The notes under the pieces were generated by a model. That model ran no database searches. It was not told the origin of the DNA and saw only the letters and a program-made list of their open reading frames with translations. Below, one piece after another: positions 8,111 through 16,705 of a DNA stretch of 64,000 nucleotides (positions are counted from its first letter, which is position 1; each line of letters starts with the position of its first letter). A program made the position numbers and the translations under genes. The DNA comes from Pullulanibacillus sp. KACC 23026 (lineage in GTDB: Bacteria > Bacillota > Bacilli > Bacillales > Sporolactobacillaceae), in assembly GCF_029094525.1 (NCBI RefSeq), contig NZ_CP119107.1, forward strand, positions 3,720,001-3,784,000. Reading direction: 5' to 3'.

Positions 8111-9343
8111 ATGACTTTAAATAATGATCAAATGCTTTCAAATACACAAAGAGGAGATACCTGGTTCAAAAATCCAATTGCGATTGGAATTTTGCTGCTG
8201 ATTATTTTGCCTCCTATTGGTGTTGTCTTTTTTATGGTAATGGGATGGATCACTCTCTTTAATCGATTGAGGTCCTTCAAACCGATTCCCATTAATATGG
8301 TTACGATCTTTTTCTTGGCGATCACGGTTTCTTCTACTGTTTCGCTTATTACAATTCCAAATCTAAGTACTCTTTTCTATATACCTGTTCCCTTAATGCT
8401 TTTGGGGTATTATGGAATCTATTTGCGCCTATTTGTTGAATTAGGGGATAAATGGGATACTTACTTCCGCTCTTATACCATTGCCATGATTGTCGGCGGA
8501 TTATACATTTTTCTCTTCAGTCAGTTCTTAAGATTGACTCATTTAAAAATCTCTGCACCGTTCGATTATTTAACAGGGCGGGCACTGCTAGGGACACCCC
8601 CTACTCCAAGGTTATATGGATCGACCTTTAACCCTAATTTCGCTTCCTATCTTCTTTTGATGGTCGTGGGCTTCTCTTTTGCCTATTTAATGAAGGAAAT
8701 AGAGAAGAGAAACATTTTGAAGATGAGTTTATTTATTACGCTTCTGATATTAAACGGCGTCGCCATTTTTGATACGGGATCACGCTCAGCTTTTATTGCA
8801 ATGCTTGTTATCGTTGAATTATTTATCATCAAATTCAACTGGAAACTAGCTGGTCTTATTTTATTAGTTATTATTATTCGATTCCATTGGTTCCTTCATT
8901 TAATACCGAGAAACGGAATGATTGATCTAAGTTACAACGGTCGGCTTATTATCTGGAAGACAAGTCTCAAGATATTCCATATGCATCCTATTTTTGGAGT
9001 GTCACCTGCTGGATTCAGCGTCTTTTACCAAGAAATTGTCCATAAATATGTCCCCCATTCTCATGATATTTTTATTGCCTTTCTTGTGGAATATGGAATT
9101 GTTGGAGAGATTGCTTTTCTAAGTTTGGCAGCTATCATATTTAGTTTGTACTTCAAAATCCTATTTAAGGTAAATAGAACGAATTTGTTCCTGTCAGCCT
9201 GTTTTGTTCTGACACTGCCAATCATTATATTTACAGGGATCTTAGACCATCCTCTGTTCTCACCGCAAATCGCGATCCCGACGGTCATTCTCATTGCCTT
9301 CTTCCATCGATTTGCCTTAAAAACGACTCAGGGCATCTCTTAA
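8111..9343 (+). CDS. O-antigen ligase/Wzy-like polytopic membrane protein
   Basis: About 410 residues with 10-12 hydrophobic helices and a large extracytoplasmic loop, the layout of Wzy_C/O-antigen ligase proteins. These join or polymerise lipid-linked glycans on the outer face of the membrane. Key motifs: the Arg-rich periplasmic start (SYNGRLIIWKTSLKIFHMHP), GVSPAGF, and the signature HSHDIFIAFLVEYGIVGEIAF, matching the conserved H-N/D-x-x-L-x-x-L-x-E-x-G-x-x-G motif. In Gram-positives the substrate may be a capsule, teichuronic acid or other wall glycan; it is not identifiable here. Third gene of the glycolipid operon, followed by a perfect terminator. ATG 8111 is preferred over GTG 8102. 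Confidence 0.8.
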   Translation: MTLNNDQMLSNTQRGDTWFKNPIAIGILLLIILPPIGVVFFMVMGWITLFNRLRSFKPIPINMVTIFFLAITVSSTVSLITIPNLSTLFYIPVPLMLLGYYGIYLRLFVELGDKWDTYFRSYTIAMIVGGLYIFLFSQFLRLTHLKISAPFDYLTGRALLGTPPTPRLYGSTFNPNFASYLLLMVVGFSFAYLMKEIEKRNILKMSLFITLLILNGVAIFDTGSRSAFIAMLVIVELFIIKFNWKLAGLILLVIIIRFHWFLHLIPRNGMIDLSYNGRLIIWKTSLKIFHMHPIFGVSPAGFSVFYQEIVHKYVPHSHDIFIAFLVEYGIVGEIAFLSLAAIIFSLYFKILFKVNRTNLFLSACFVLTLPIIIFTGILDHPLFSPQIAIPTVILIAFFHRFALKTTQGIS

Positions 9344-9360
9344 GATATAACTTCAAACCA

Positions 9361-9396
9361 AACAAGGTGTTCACTCATGTGAACACCTTGTTTTTT
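9361..9396 (+). terminator. Terminator of the glycolipid operon
   Basis: AACAAGGTGTTCAC and GTGAACACCTTGTT form a perfect 14-bp stem around TCAT, with TTTTTT following. Confidence 0.9.
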
Positions 9397-9539
9397 AATT
9401 AGCGAATCATACCCTCTACCCGAGAGTAACAGGTCCTCTTAGGAAGAGTTTTTCCAAAGCTACATGCTGACATGTGATGCTTTTTTATGTCTAACCCCTA
9501 CTGATTTCTTTCTCTTTTTTTTGGGCCTGAGAATTGATA

Positions 9540-9725
9540 GGCGGAGAATCTCCGGTTAATGGCTATTGAAGCGCTTAATAGAGAAATATAAGCGGAGTAA
9601 TTCCGTTTAACGACACTAAATAAGACAAAATCCAAGGCTTTGGATCGACATAAACGGAAAAATTCCCCTTATTTTTAAGGAAATAGTCGTATTTCCCAAT
9701 TTTAACGGAATATCTCCTTCTATTT
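9540..9725. repeat. Cluster of GCGGAG...CTCCG-type intergenic palindromes
   Basis: Four related units: GCGGAGAATCTCCGGTTAA, GCGGAGTAATTCCGTTTAA, then two in the reverse sense, AACGGAAAAATTCCCCTTA and TAACGGAATATCTCCTTCTA. Each is a small imperfect palindrome. The cluster resembles short intergenic repeats common in Bacillales but was not matched to a named family. Confidence 0.5.
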
Positions 9726-9762
9726 TTCAAAGACTGTAAAATCAGCGAGACAAATGAAGATG

Positions 9763-9799
9763 AAAAGAAAGGGCATCGAATGAGATGCCCTTTCTTTTT
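9763..9799. terminator. Bidirectional terminator between convergent genes
   Basis: AAAAGAAAGGGCATC pairs with GATGCCCTTTCTTTT. T-rich ends exist on both strands, so it could serve the large surface-protein gene that ends 98 bases away on the minus strand. Confidence 0.65.
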
Positions 9800-9896
9800 A
9801 GTATCCGTGAACTTTTTAGGGAATGGTGGAATACTTCTTCTTTCACAACTCTCCCCATTAAGAGAGCTTTTACTTAAGACTGCTCCTGTTTCAGTT

Positions 9897-12800
9897 TTAC
9901 GCTTTTATTTTCTTGTTAGACCTTCTTCTAACGATTAATGCCATTGTCCCAAATAGGGCAAGCAAAAGGCCTGATAGCACATAATTAGGATAGGGTGTTG
10001 ATGTAACTGGCAAAGAGGAATGGCTACTCCCATTGGTCGCTCCTTTACTAGTAGAAGTTGTGGAGCTTCCTGAGGTTGCCTTTTTCGCAAAAACTCCGTA
10101 TGTGGAGAAGTGCTTCACGTGTACGGTAATGGTTCCATTGGAAGCATTAACTGTTCCCTTTAGAAGCTCCCATTTTTGCGTCGTTTCATTGAAGTAATAA
10201 ATCCCGACCTGATCAGCCGAATAGTGAGCCGCATCATACTTTAAGGTAAGCGTAAAATCACCCGTAAATAGCCTCCCATTTGGGTAAGCAAAGTCAAAGT
10301 GATAAACATCGCCTGCTAGTTCAAGTTCATTTGCCATTTTTACCTCTGAAGACTGCTGATCAAGCTTCTCAACCTTTACAGTTGTCCCCGCTGGTAAATT
10401 ACTTGGCAAGATAACTTGGGCATTGGTTCCGCTAATTTTTAGGGTTTCTCCAGCTTTTACAGCCACTGCTGTTTCGCTACCTGGAGTAACCGTAACAGAT
10501 TTGATGGTTCCACTGTTATCATTAGAGCCACCCTTATTAGGGCTACCGGAGTTGCCATTTCCGTTATCCGCACTGCCTCCGTTTCCAGAGCTGCCGCTGC
10601 CGTTATCCGTGCTGCCACCGTTTCCGGAGTTGCCATTTCCGTTATCCGCGCTGCCTCCGTTTCCAGTGTTGCCGCTGCCGTTATCCTTGCTCCCTCCGTT
10701 CCCAGTGTTGCCATTTCCGTTATCCGCGCTGCCACCGTTTCCAGAGTTGCCGCTGCCGTTATCGGTGCTCCCTCCGTTCCCAGTGTTACCGCCGCCGTTA
10801 TCCGTGCTGCCACCGTTTCCGGAGTTGCCATTTCCGTTATCCGTGCTCCCTCCGTTTCCTGTGTTTCCGCTGCCGTTATCCGTGCTGCCGCCAGTTCCAG
10901 TACTAGCTGCTGTGATATCATCAGCTGAACGTGGTTTTAATAAATAGGCTCCATTAAATACAGAACCAACACCAGTTAGATCCAGCTTGTCGTCTTCTTT
11001 ATACTTAGCAGTGAAATCTGTATAGTTGATGCCCGAACGACTGTCAACACGGACGCGAGTGGTTGTGTCACCATTTACTGCATCAAATTCAAACGTTCCA
11101 TAGCTATCCGGTGTTCCTATGTTCTTAACCGTTACACCTTGGACCTTTAATAACTGACCTTGGTTATCGTCGTTTACTGTTTTGACAACTGTTGGTGATG
11201 GAATAGTTCCGTCTCCTTCATCGTGGGAATCAATTAAATTCGAAAGCTCTAATTCCCCATTATAAGGAGAAACCGTTCCGCTTAACTTTACCTTTTGACC
11301 AAGGTGGTAGTTGGATGTACTTTGATAAACGTAAATTCCACCTGTAGCATCTTGAAGGTAGAAACCTTCACCGCCCCAAATACCTGGCTTTGTCGTTACA
11401 ACGCCGTCTACCGTAACCAATGTCCCGGACGCTGCTTTTCTAGCATCAGATATTGAAGATTGAGCCGGTACTGGCACTTGATAAGGATCAAGCGGTGTGA
11501 CCTCAACATTGCCAACCGTCACATTTTCTGTTACTACCGCGTCACCATTTGACTTCAATCTTAATCTTGCATCACCTGTATAGCTTGGGTCCAACTCAAC
11601 ATCTAAATCAATATGGGCATTTCCTGCTGTATCAGCCGTCACAGAAAATTTATTCGAATAGCCATAACCGCTCGCCCAGTTTCCATCACTATCCTTAAAT
11701 TTGGCGATTTGTGCACCGCCATCAGGATTATAGATGCCAACTTGCAGGTTATCAAGATTCTGACCTGCCGCTAAGTCTGTCACGTCTAATCTAATTTGAA
11801 AGGGTGCTTCGTTTGGCAGTGTGTCTTGGTGTTCGAAAGAAAACTTCGGATTTGATTGTACGGCTTTAGGTGATCCATATGAGCCTGCAGCGAAGGTAGA
11901 TGGATCATACCATTTATAGCCAGCAATAGGATCTGACCATGGTTCTTTTTCAGGTTCAGTTGTTTTCGAAGGCGTCTCATCAACGGTTGCTGTATGCAGC
12001 AATGGCGTCGGTTGATCTAATTTGATTTTCCCTTGAAAACTTGTATAATCATCGTCTTCCTCTCCTAACCAATTCATAAGGTTGATTAAGAAAGTTGAAT
12101 CATCACCTTCAGAAGTAAAACCAGGGTAATCTGATTTCGCTTTCCCTGTATCTTCACGAAGGTATTTGGGTGTACCACCTTCAACTGGTGATGAATCGCC
12201 GATAAATGCGGCTTTCCCTTCACCAACTTTAGCGATAGCGGCCATTGGACCTTCATCAACACCCCCGCCATTATATACCCCTTGATCAACGGCAAATGCT
12301 GATTTATCTGCTTCTGTTAACTTTGGCAAATACACCAAGCCCTTTGCCTTAGTTGGATCCGTTATAGCAAGTGTTGAACCATCGTGCATTTCAACAGACT
12401 TTACTCCATTATTGATGCCAAATGAATCGGCTTCAGGAGCAAAGGTTTCACCCGAAGTGACCGTTCCAATCGCATTTCCACGGAAGCGGACACCAAATGT
12501 ATCAGATAACCAATCAGAGCTTGGCGCGACGTCCTTCATGGCACCAGAATTGGCTTCTTCTGTACTCATCCCTTTTGTCGGATCGTCAAAAGCACCACGC
12601 CTGAAACCATTATAAACTTCTCCAGAGTCCCAACGGTTTAAGTTACGATCTGAATTATAGTGGTCACCAATGAAGAAAATACTTCCGCCTTGTTCAACAT
12701 ACTCTTTCATAGCTTCTTGCTCTGAAGCTTTAAAAGGAATATTAGCTTCTCCCAACACAAAGACATCATATTGTTCTAATTTATCTAATGTAATAGCTGG

Positions 12801-14054
12801 TTGACTAAAGTCGATAGGCATTGGTCGGTCAAGTTCAGCAACCGTAAAGCCATCTGCTTTTAGTCCATTCGCAAAATCGGAGAATCCACCATCTGGAACC
12901 CAATCAGCAGCTCCAGCTGTCTCACCGTGCGTATTATCAAACAAGACCTTTTTGCCTGTACCATTTGGTAAAGGAGTTATCGGATCAGTAGGAGGGTTGT
13001 CTCCATCGCCAGCATCAGAAACGACTGTAATCGCATCGGTTCCAGCAGGTTTGATTTCAAAATCAGAACCATTTGGTGCGACAATTCCTGTCACATCAAT
13101 TGTATCGTCGTTTTTAACCACATCTTTTGTTATTCCTGTACGATCATCAACGTATACACTGATTTTATCGGATCCCGAATTCGCGTTAAACGAGAAGGAA
13201 CCATATGTATCGACATCAGCTAAGTCACTGACCTTTACATCGGATAAGGTAACAAGCTGACCTGGGTATTGGTTAGCTGTTGTTGGTGTGACTTCTACTG
13301 GAGCCGGAACAGAGGTTGTCCCGATTTTTTGTACATCTGTTGCTTTCAATTCGATCTCATTACTGAATGTAGACTTTGTCCCTGTGGCTGTTACTTTGTC
13401 TCCAGGAGTTAAATCTACTGAATCATTACTATCTTGATAGAGATAGATTCCACCAGTATCATCCTGTACGTAGACACTTTTTCCTCCAAATGCACCTGAT
13501 TTTGTCGTGACCACGCCAGTAAATGTTGCTGTCGTATCATCTGCTAAGGCACGCACCTGAGCAATGGTTAACGTATCTGAGGTTGGATTGGATGGAGTGC
13601 TTGTGTCATCCACGAATGATATAGAAGATGGTGCTAATATACCTGGAAAGCTATTATAAGAACTAAAACTTCCTGTTACCTCAATCTTCTTCCCAATATT
13701 ATCGGAATTAGTATGCAGTCCAAATTCAGACCTATCACTTGCCGTCTTCAATTGAACATCCATCATCTTGTTTAAATCAGTTTCATCCGGAGAATCAGCA
13801 ATTAAGACGTTATAATCATTTGAAAACGCAGCACTGAAATTCGCCATTTTGGATCCTGTTGCATGAGCAACTATGTAGCCCTCAACAGTCCCGGTACTTC
13901 CATCATTTGCATTACTAGCCAGTGCTTCTGCTACCGTCATCGCACCATCCGTCGTTGCAGCTTGAGCTTGATTTCCAGCGATCAAGACAAGCGAGGAAAA
14001 CGGAATAGCAATCATGATGGCAAGAAGCAATTTTAATAATCTCCCAATCTTCAA
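9897..14054 (-). CDS. Large sortase-anchored surface protein with OB-fold and GATase-like domains
   Basis: About 1385 residues. Order: signal peptide (to about residue 33); an OB-like domain (about 40-150); an OB domain starting TIAQVRALADD with YVQDDTGGIYLYQ (about 160-345); a GATase-1/DUF4350-like domain (about 365-665; VLFDNTHGE, YDVFVLGEANIPF, GGSIFFIGDHYNSDRNLNRW); a beta-rich segment (700-860); a second OB domain with GFYLQDATGGIYVYQ (about 875-1050); a Gly/Asn/Ser linker of 12-residue repeats (about 1055-1175); a ZU5-like C-terminal domain; and an LPVTS motif, hydrophobic helix and RRRSNKK tail. OB domains of this kind occur in YhcR-type wall nucleases, but no nuclease domain is visible. 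LPxTS suits a class D sortase. TTG 14054 has GGGAGG 8 bases upstream. Function unknown; nucleic-acid binding is inference. Confidence 0.8.
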   Translation of the reverse strand: MKIGRLLKLLLAIMIAIPFSSLVLIAGNQAQAATTDGAMTVAEALASNANDGSTGTVEGYIVAHATGSKMANFSAAFSNDYNVLIADSPDETDLNKMMDVQLKTASDRSEFGLHTNSDNIGKKIEVTGSFSSYNSFPGILAPSSISFVDDTSTPSNPTSDTLTIAQVRALADDTTATFTGVVTTKSGAFGGKSVYVQDDTGGIYLYQDSNDSVDLTPGDKVTATGTKSTFSNEIELKATDVQKIGTTSVPAPVEVTPTTANQYPGQLVTLSDVKVSDLADVDTYGSFSFNANSGSDKISVYVDDRTGITKDVVKNDDTIDVTGIVAPNGSDFEIKPAGTDAITVVSDAGDGDNPPTDPITPLPNGTGKKVLFDNTHGETAGAADWVPDGGFSDFANGLKADGFTVAELDRPMPIDFSQPAITLDKLEQYDVFVLGEANIPFKASEQEAMKEYVEQGGSIFFIGDHYNSDRNLNRWDSGEVYNGFRRGAFDDPTKGMSTEEANSGAMKDVAPSSDWLSDTFGVRFRGNAIGTVTSGETFAPEADSFGINNGVKSVEMHDGSTLAITDPTKAKGLVYLPKLTEADKSAFAVDQGVYNGGGVDEGPMAAIAKVGEGKAAFIGDSSPVEGGTPKYLREDTGKAKSDYPGFTSEGDDSTFLINLMNWLGEEDDDYTSFQGKIKLDQPTPLLHTATVDETPSKTTEPEKEPWSDPIAGYKWYDPSTFAAGSYGSPKAVQSNPKFSFEHQDTLPNEAPFQIRLDVTDLAAGQNLDNLQVGIYNPDGGAQIAKFKDSDGNWASGYGYSNKFSVTADTAGNAHIDLDVELDPSYTGDARLRLKSNGDAVVTENVTVGNVEVTPLDPYQVPVPAQSSISDARKAASGTLVTVDGVVTTKPGIWGGEGFYLQDATGGIYVYQSTSNYHLGQKVKLSGTVSPYNGELELSNLIDSHDEGDGTIPSPTVVKTVNDDNQGQLLKVQGVTVKNIGTPDSYGTFEFDAVNGDTTTRVRVDSRSGINYTDFTAKYKEDDKLDLTGVGSVFNGAYLLKPRSADDITAASTGTGGSTDNGSGNTGNGGSTDNGNGNSGNGGSTDNGGGNTGNGGSTDNGSGNSGNGGSADNGNGNTGNGGSKDNGSGNTGNGGSADNGNGNSGNGGSTDNGSGSSGNGGSADNGNGNSGSPNKGGSNDNSGTIKSVTVTPGSETAVAVKAGETLKISGTNAQVILPSNLPAGTTVKVEKLDQQSSEVKMANELELAGDVYHFDFAYPNGRLFTGDFTLTLKYDAAHYSADQVGIYYFNETTQKWELLKGTVNASNGTITVHVKHFSTYGVFAKKATSGSSTTSTSKGATNGSSHSSLPVTSTPYPNYVLSGLLLALFGTMALIVRRRSNKKIKA
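10530..10890 (-). repeat. 36-bp tandem repeats encoding the Gly/Asn/Ser linker
   Basis: About ten 36-base units encode 12-residue repeats of the type GNGGSTDNGNGN with alternating T/A/K and S/N. They form a flexible wall-spanning linker between the OB part and the C-terminal domain. Long open frames in other phases here are by-products of the repeat. Confidence 0.85.
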
Positions 14055-14235
14055 CTCTTGCACCTCCCTATTATTTAGACAACGGAATAATAGAATAAAA
14101 GTTGTCCAACTATTAAGTTACATGAAATATTTTGGAATTAGTAGAGTTTTTACAGAATTTTAGTAAAAACTTCACAAAAAAATAATAATTGAGTAAATCC
14201 ACTTACATACTCATTGACAATCTTGCCTATTAATC

Positions 14236-14283
14236 CGTCTTCAGGCGGAGCGCCCTATTTAAAGTTAGGGAGGAGTGAAGACG
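14236..14283. other. Possible structured RNA element upstream of the surface-protein gene
   Basis: CGTCTTCA (14236-14243) pairs perfectly with TGAAGACG (14276-14283). The enclosed bases can form GGCG-gag-CGCC and CCCTA...TAGGG hairpins, as in a three-way junction. It is GC-rich within an AT-rich spacer. It may be transcribed on either strand: on the minus strand it would lie in the leader region of the large surface protein. No known RNA family was recognised. Confidence 0.35.
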
Positions 14284-14303
14284 ATTCCTTATTAAATTAG
14301 GAA

Positions 14304-14331
14304 AGACGCCTAATTAGTCGATTAGGCGTCT
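14304..14331 (-). terminator. Terminator of the 33-residue YjcZ-like gene
   Basis: AGACGCCTAAT pairs perfectly with ATTAGGCGTCT around a 6-base loop and on the minus strand runs into TTTCC. It lies about 70 bases past the small gene's stop. Confidence 0.65.
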
Positions 14332-14401
14332 CTAATAAACGAGTTTCTTTTGGGTAATGTCAGATAACAAGAGCAATCGCATGGGCTATCACTCTTCATT
14401 T

Positions 14402-14503
14402 TTAGTATACGTAAGCTGTACCTACAATAATTAATAGAATAAACAATACAACGATGAGCGCGAAACCTGCGCCATAGCCATAACCACCGCCACAGTAAGC
14501 CAT
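14402..14503 (-). CDS. YjcZ-family sporulation protein, 33 residues
   Basis: A complete short gene. The protein begins [13 protein letters not shown] and continues with the same [20 protein letters not shown] tail as the partial gene at the window's left end. This is the canonical YjcZ family size and layout: a short Gly/Tyr/Cys head and one hydrophobic helix. A GGTGGTG ribosome site precedes the ATG. It is probably a single sporulation-controlled gene, with its terminator about 70 bases downstream. It is below the size that most gene callers accept by default. Confidence 0.9.
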   Translation of the reverse strand: MAYCGGGYGYGAGFALIVVLFILLIIVGTAYVY

Positions 14504-14623
14504 CTCGTACACCACCCTTCTGTCTTGATATTAAATTCTATGACCATGGGTTCGAAGAGGTAAGGGCTAAACGTCTAAAACCTAAAAAAAGAGTAAATCG
14601 TCCGCTAATTAATCGTTAAATGT

Positions 14624-14835
14624 GCTTACTCAGACCTTACTCTAATCTAGTTCGGATTTTCTTGATAAAAGCTTGAAAATCCTCAGCGCCGCTTACTCAG
14701 ACCTTGCTCTAATCTAGTTCGGATTTTCTTTTAAAAGCTTGAAAATCCTCAGCGCCGCTTACTCAGACCTTACTCTTGTCTAGTTCGGATTTTCTTAATA
14801 AAAGCTTGAAAATCCTCAGCGCCGCTTACTCAGAG
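14624..14835. repeat. Tandem array of a 66-67 bp hairpin repeat, 3 copies plus a fragment
   Basis: Units begin GCTTACTCAGACC at 14624, 14691 and 14757, with a truncated fourth at 14824. Each holds GGATTTTC and GAAAATCC as a perfect 8-bp stem with a loop of about 11-13 bases (AAAGCTT within), followed by CTCAGCGCC. Units differ at only a few positions, mostly in the loop. Confidence 0.9.
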
Positions 14836-14921
14836 AAGCTTAAACTAGAGTCCTAAGGGAAACGCACACGTCTGATGATCCACTCGGGAAAATACTCCGT
14901 CAATTGCCAAGAATGCTTGAA

Positions 14922-15000
14922 GCCGTGCCCGCGGAAAAGCGACGTTTTCATTGCAAGTAATCCAAAAGTTCAGTTCTATAATCTCCAAAAAGAACAAAAT
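14922..15000 (+). repeat. Left copy of a GCCGTGCCCGCG flanking element
   Basis: The element starts GCCGTGCCCGCG, then AAAGCGACGTTTTCA, and ends in a TAATC..AAAAGTTCAG..TATAATCTCCAAA stretch. A diverged copy in the same orientation starts at 16550, so the pair brackets the 81-82 bp array. Confidence 0.5.
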
Positions 15001-15241
15001 CGCTAACGCCGCGACTCCCTTCTTCCCAAGTATAGATTTAACCTATGAGTTTTTCTCGGGCACTGTTTTTATGTTTAAACACTTAACAAAAATGGATGGT
15101 TGTCTAACCAATGTGGAAAATCGTCCCATTTTAACATAAGAAGCGTAACTAGGCTACGTTACTGGTCAACTTCCTGGGTAAAATGGGCCGTTCCGAGTTA
15201 AATAGAGAATGCTCGTTACGCCTAACGACTCAAATGGGCAA

Positions 15242-16500
15242 TTGGGAGAGGGATAGCGTATCCTCGTTACGCTCAATCAAAATAGGCGTAACGGCATTCT
15301 CTTATTTCGGCATTCCAGCCCCGTTTAGCGGACGATAGCGTATTCTCGTTACGCTCAACCGAAATAAGCGTAACATCATTCCGTTATTTCGGCATTCCGG
15401 CCCGTTTAGCGGAGGATAGCGTATCCTCGTTACGCTCAATCAAAATAGGCGTAACGGCATTCCTTTATTTCGGCATTTCAGCCCCGTTTAGCGGCGGATA
15501 GCGTATTCTCGTTACGCTCAACTGAAATAGGCGTAACGGCATTCCTTTATTTCGGCATTTCAGCCCCGTTTAGCGGCGGATAGCGTATTCTCGTTACGCT
15601 CAACTGAAATAGGCGTAACGGCATTCCTTTATTTCGGCATTTCAGCCCCGTTTAGCGGCGGATAGCGTATTCTCGTTACGCTCAATCAAAATAGGCGTAA
15701 CGGCATTCCTTTATTTCGGCATTTCAGCCCCGTTTAGCGGCGGATAGCGTATTCTCGTTACGCTCAATCAAAATAGGCGTAACGGCATTCCTTTATTTCC
15801 ACATTCCGGCCCATTTCGCGGAGGTTAGCGTATCCTCGTTACGCTCTACCGAAATAGGCGTAACGGCATTCTCTTATTTCCGCATTCCGGCCCCGTTTAG
15901 CGGAGGTTAACGTATCCTCGTTACACTCAATCAAAATAGGCGTAACGGCATTCCCTTATTTCGGCATTTCAGCCCCGTTTAGCGGACGATAGCGTATTCT
16001 CGTTACGCTCAACCGAAATAAGCGTAACATCATTCCGTTATTTCGGCATTCCGGCCCGTTTAGCGGAGGATAGCGTATCCTCGTTACGCTCAATCAAAAT
16101 AGGCGTAACGGCATTCCTTTATTTCGGCATTTCAGCCCCGTTTAGCGGCGGATAGCGTATTCTCGTTACGCTCAACTGAAATAGGCGTAACGGCATTCCT
16201 TTATTTCGGCATTTCAGCCCCGTTTAGCGGCGGATAGCTTATTCTCGTTACGCTCAATCAAAATAGGCGTAACGGCATTCTCTTATTTCGGCATTTCAGC
16301 CCCGTTTAGCGGCGGATAGCTTATTCTCGTTACGCTCTACCGAAATAGGCGTAACGGCATTCCTTTATTTCGGCATTTCAGCCCCGTTTAGCGGCGGATA
16401 GCTTATTCTCGTTACGCTCAACCGAAATAGGCGTAACGTCATTCCTTTATTTCGGCATTCCAGCCCCATTTAGCGGAGGATAACGTATTCTGGTTACGCC
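15242..16500. repeat. Tandem array of an 81-82 bp palindromic repeat, about 15 copies
   Basis: The GTTTAGCGG landmark (or a one-base variant) recurs at 15323, 15404, 15486, 15568, 15650, 15732, 15813, 15895, 15977, 16058, 16140, 16222, 16304, 16386 and 16468, i.e. every 81 or 82 bases. Within each unit CGTTACGC and GCGTAACG form a perfect 8-bp stem, and TTATTTCGGCATT follows. Blocks of neighbouring units are nearly identical, suggesting recent duplication. Two copies of the family lie at 5100-5275. Confidence 0.95.
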
Positions 16501-16549
16501 TAATCGTTTTACGTGTAACGACGATTCCCTCGCTTTGCGCAGACGTATT

Positions 16550-16640
16550 GCCGTGCCCGCGCAAAGCGAGGTTATTTTCGCACAAAAAACGACGTTTCAA
16601 TGTCGATGTATCCACAAGTCGAGAATTTTATAATTTCTAA
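16550..16640 (+). repeat. Right copy of the GCCGTGCCCGCG flanking element
   Basis: GCCGTGCCCGCG followed by CAAAGCGAGG, ACGACGTTTCA, then TCCACAAGTCGAGAA (16611) and TATAATTTCTAAA. The last part recurs as TCCACAAGTCTAGAA..TAATTTCCTAA at 40646, next to the 52-bp array. Confidence 0.5.
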
Positions 16641-16649
16641 AACAACAAA

Positions 16650-16690
16650 AAAGTGGTGTCAGCTCTATGTGTAGAGTCTGACACCACTTA
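16650..16690 (-). terminator. Terminator of the transaldolase gene
   Basis: On the minus strand AAGTGGTGTCAGACTC pairs with GAGCTGACACCACTT with small mismatches, then TTTTTTGTTG. It lies 16 bases beyond the stop. Confidence 0.8.
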
Positions 16691-16705
16691 ACTATTTAGT
16701 ATTGC

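Larger units (their letters stand above)
9397..9896. other. Gene-free spacer with imperfect palindromes and a terminator
   Basis: Five hundred bases between convergent genes. It holds four imperfect palindromes (9540-9725) and a hairpin with a T-rich end (9763-9799). No coding frame with a ribosome site was found. Confidence 0.5.
14504..16649. other. 2.1-kb gene desert occupied by repeat arrays
   Basis: No protein gene is supported here. It holds the 67-bp array (14624-14835), a transition zone with a copy of a GCCGTGCCCGCG-type element (14922-15000), the 81-82 bp array (15242-16500) and a second copy of the GCCGTGCCCGCG element (16550-16640). A 62-codon frame at 14951-15139 lacks a ribosome site and any recognisable similarity. 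Confidence 0.7.

Noticed and set aside
10423-10947. Plus-strand frame rich in Pro, Leu and Phe opposite the surface-protein linker
   Set aside because: It is the complement of the 36-bp Gly/Asn/Ser linker repeats; no ribosome site, and the minus-strand frame belongs to a clear long protein.
14951-15139. 62-codon plus-strand frame in the gene desert
   Set aside because: No ribosome site, no recognisable family, and it starts inside the GCCGTGCCCGCG repeat-type element.
15242-16500. CRISPR array
   Set aside because: Units are continuous 81-82 bp repeats with no unique spacers, and no cas gene is present.
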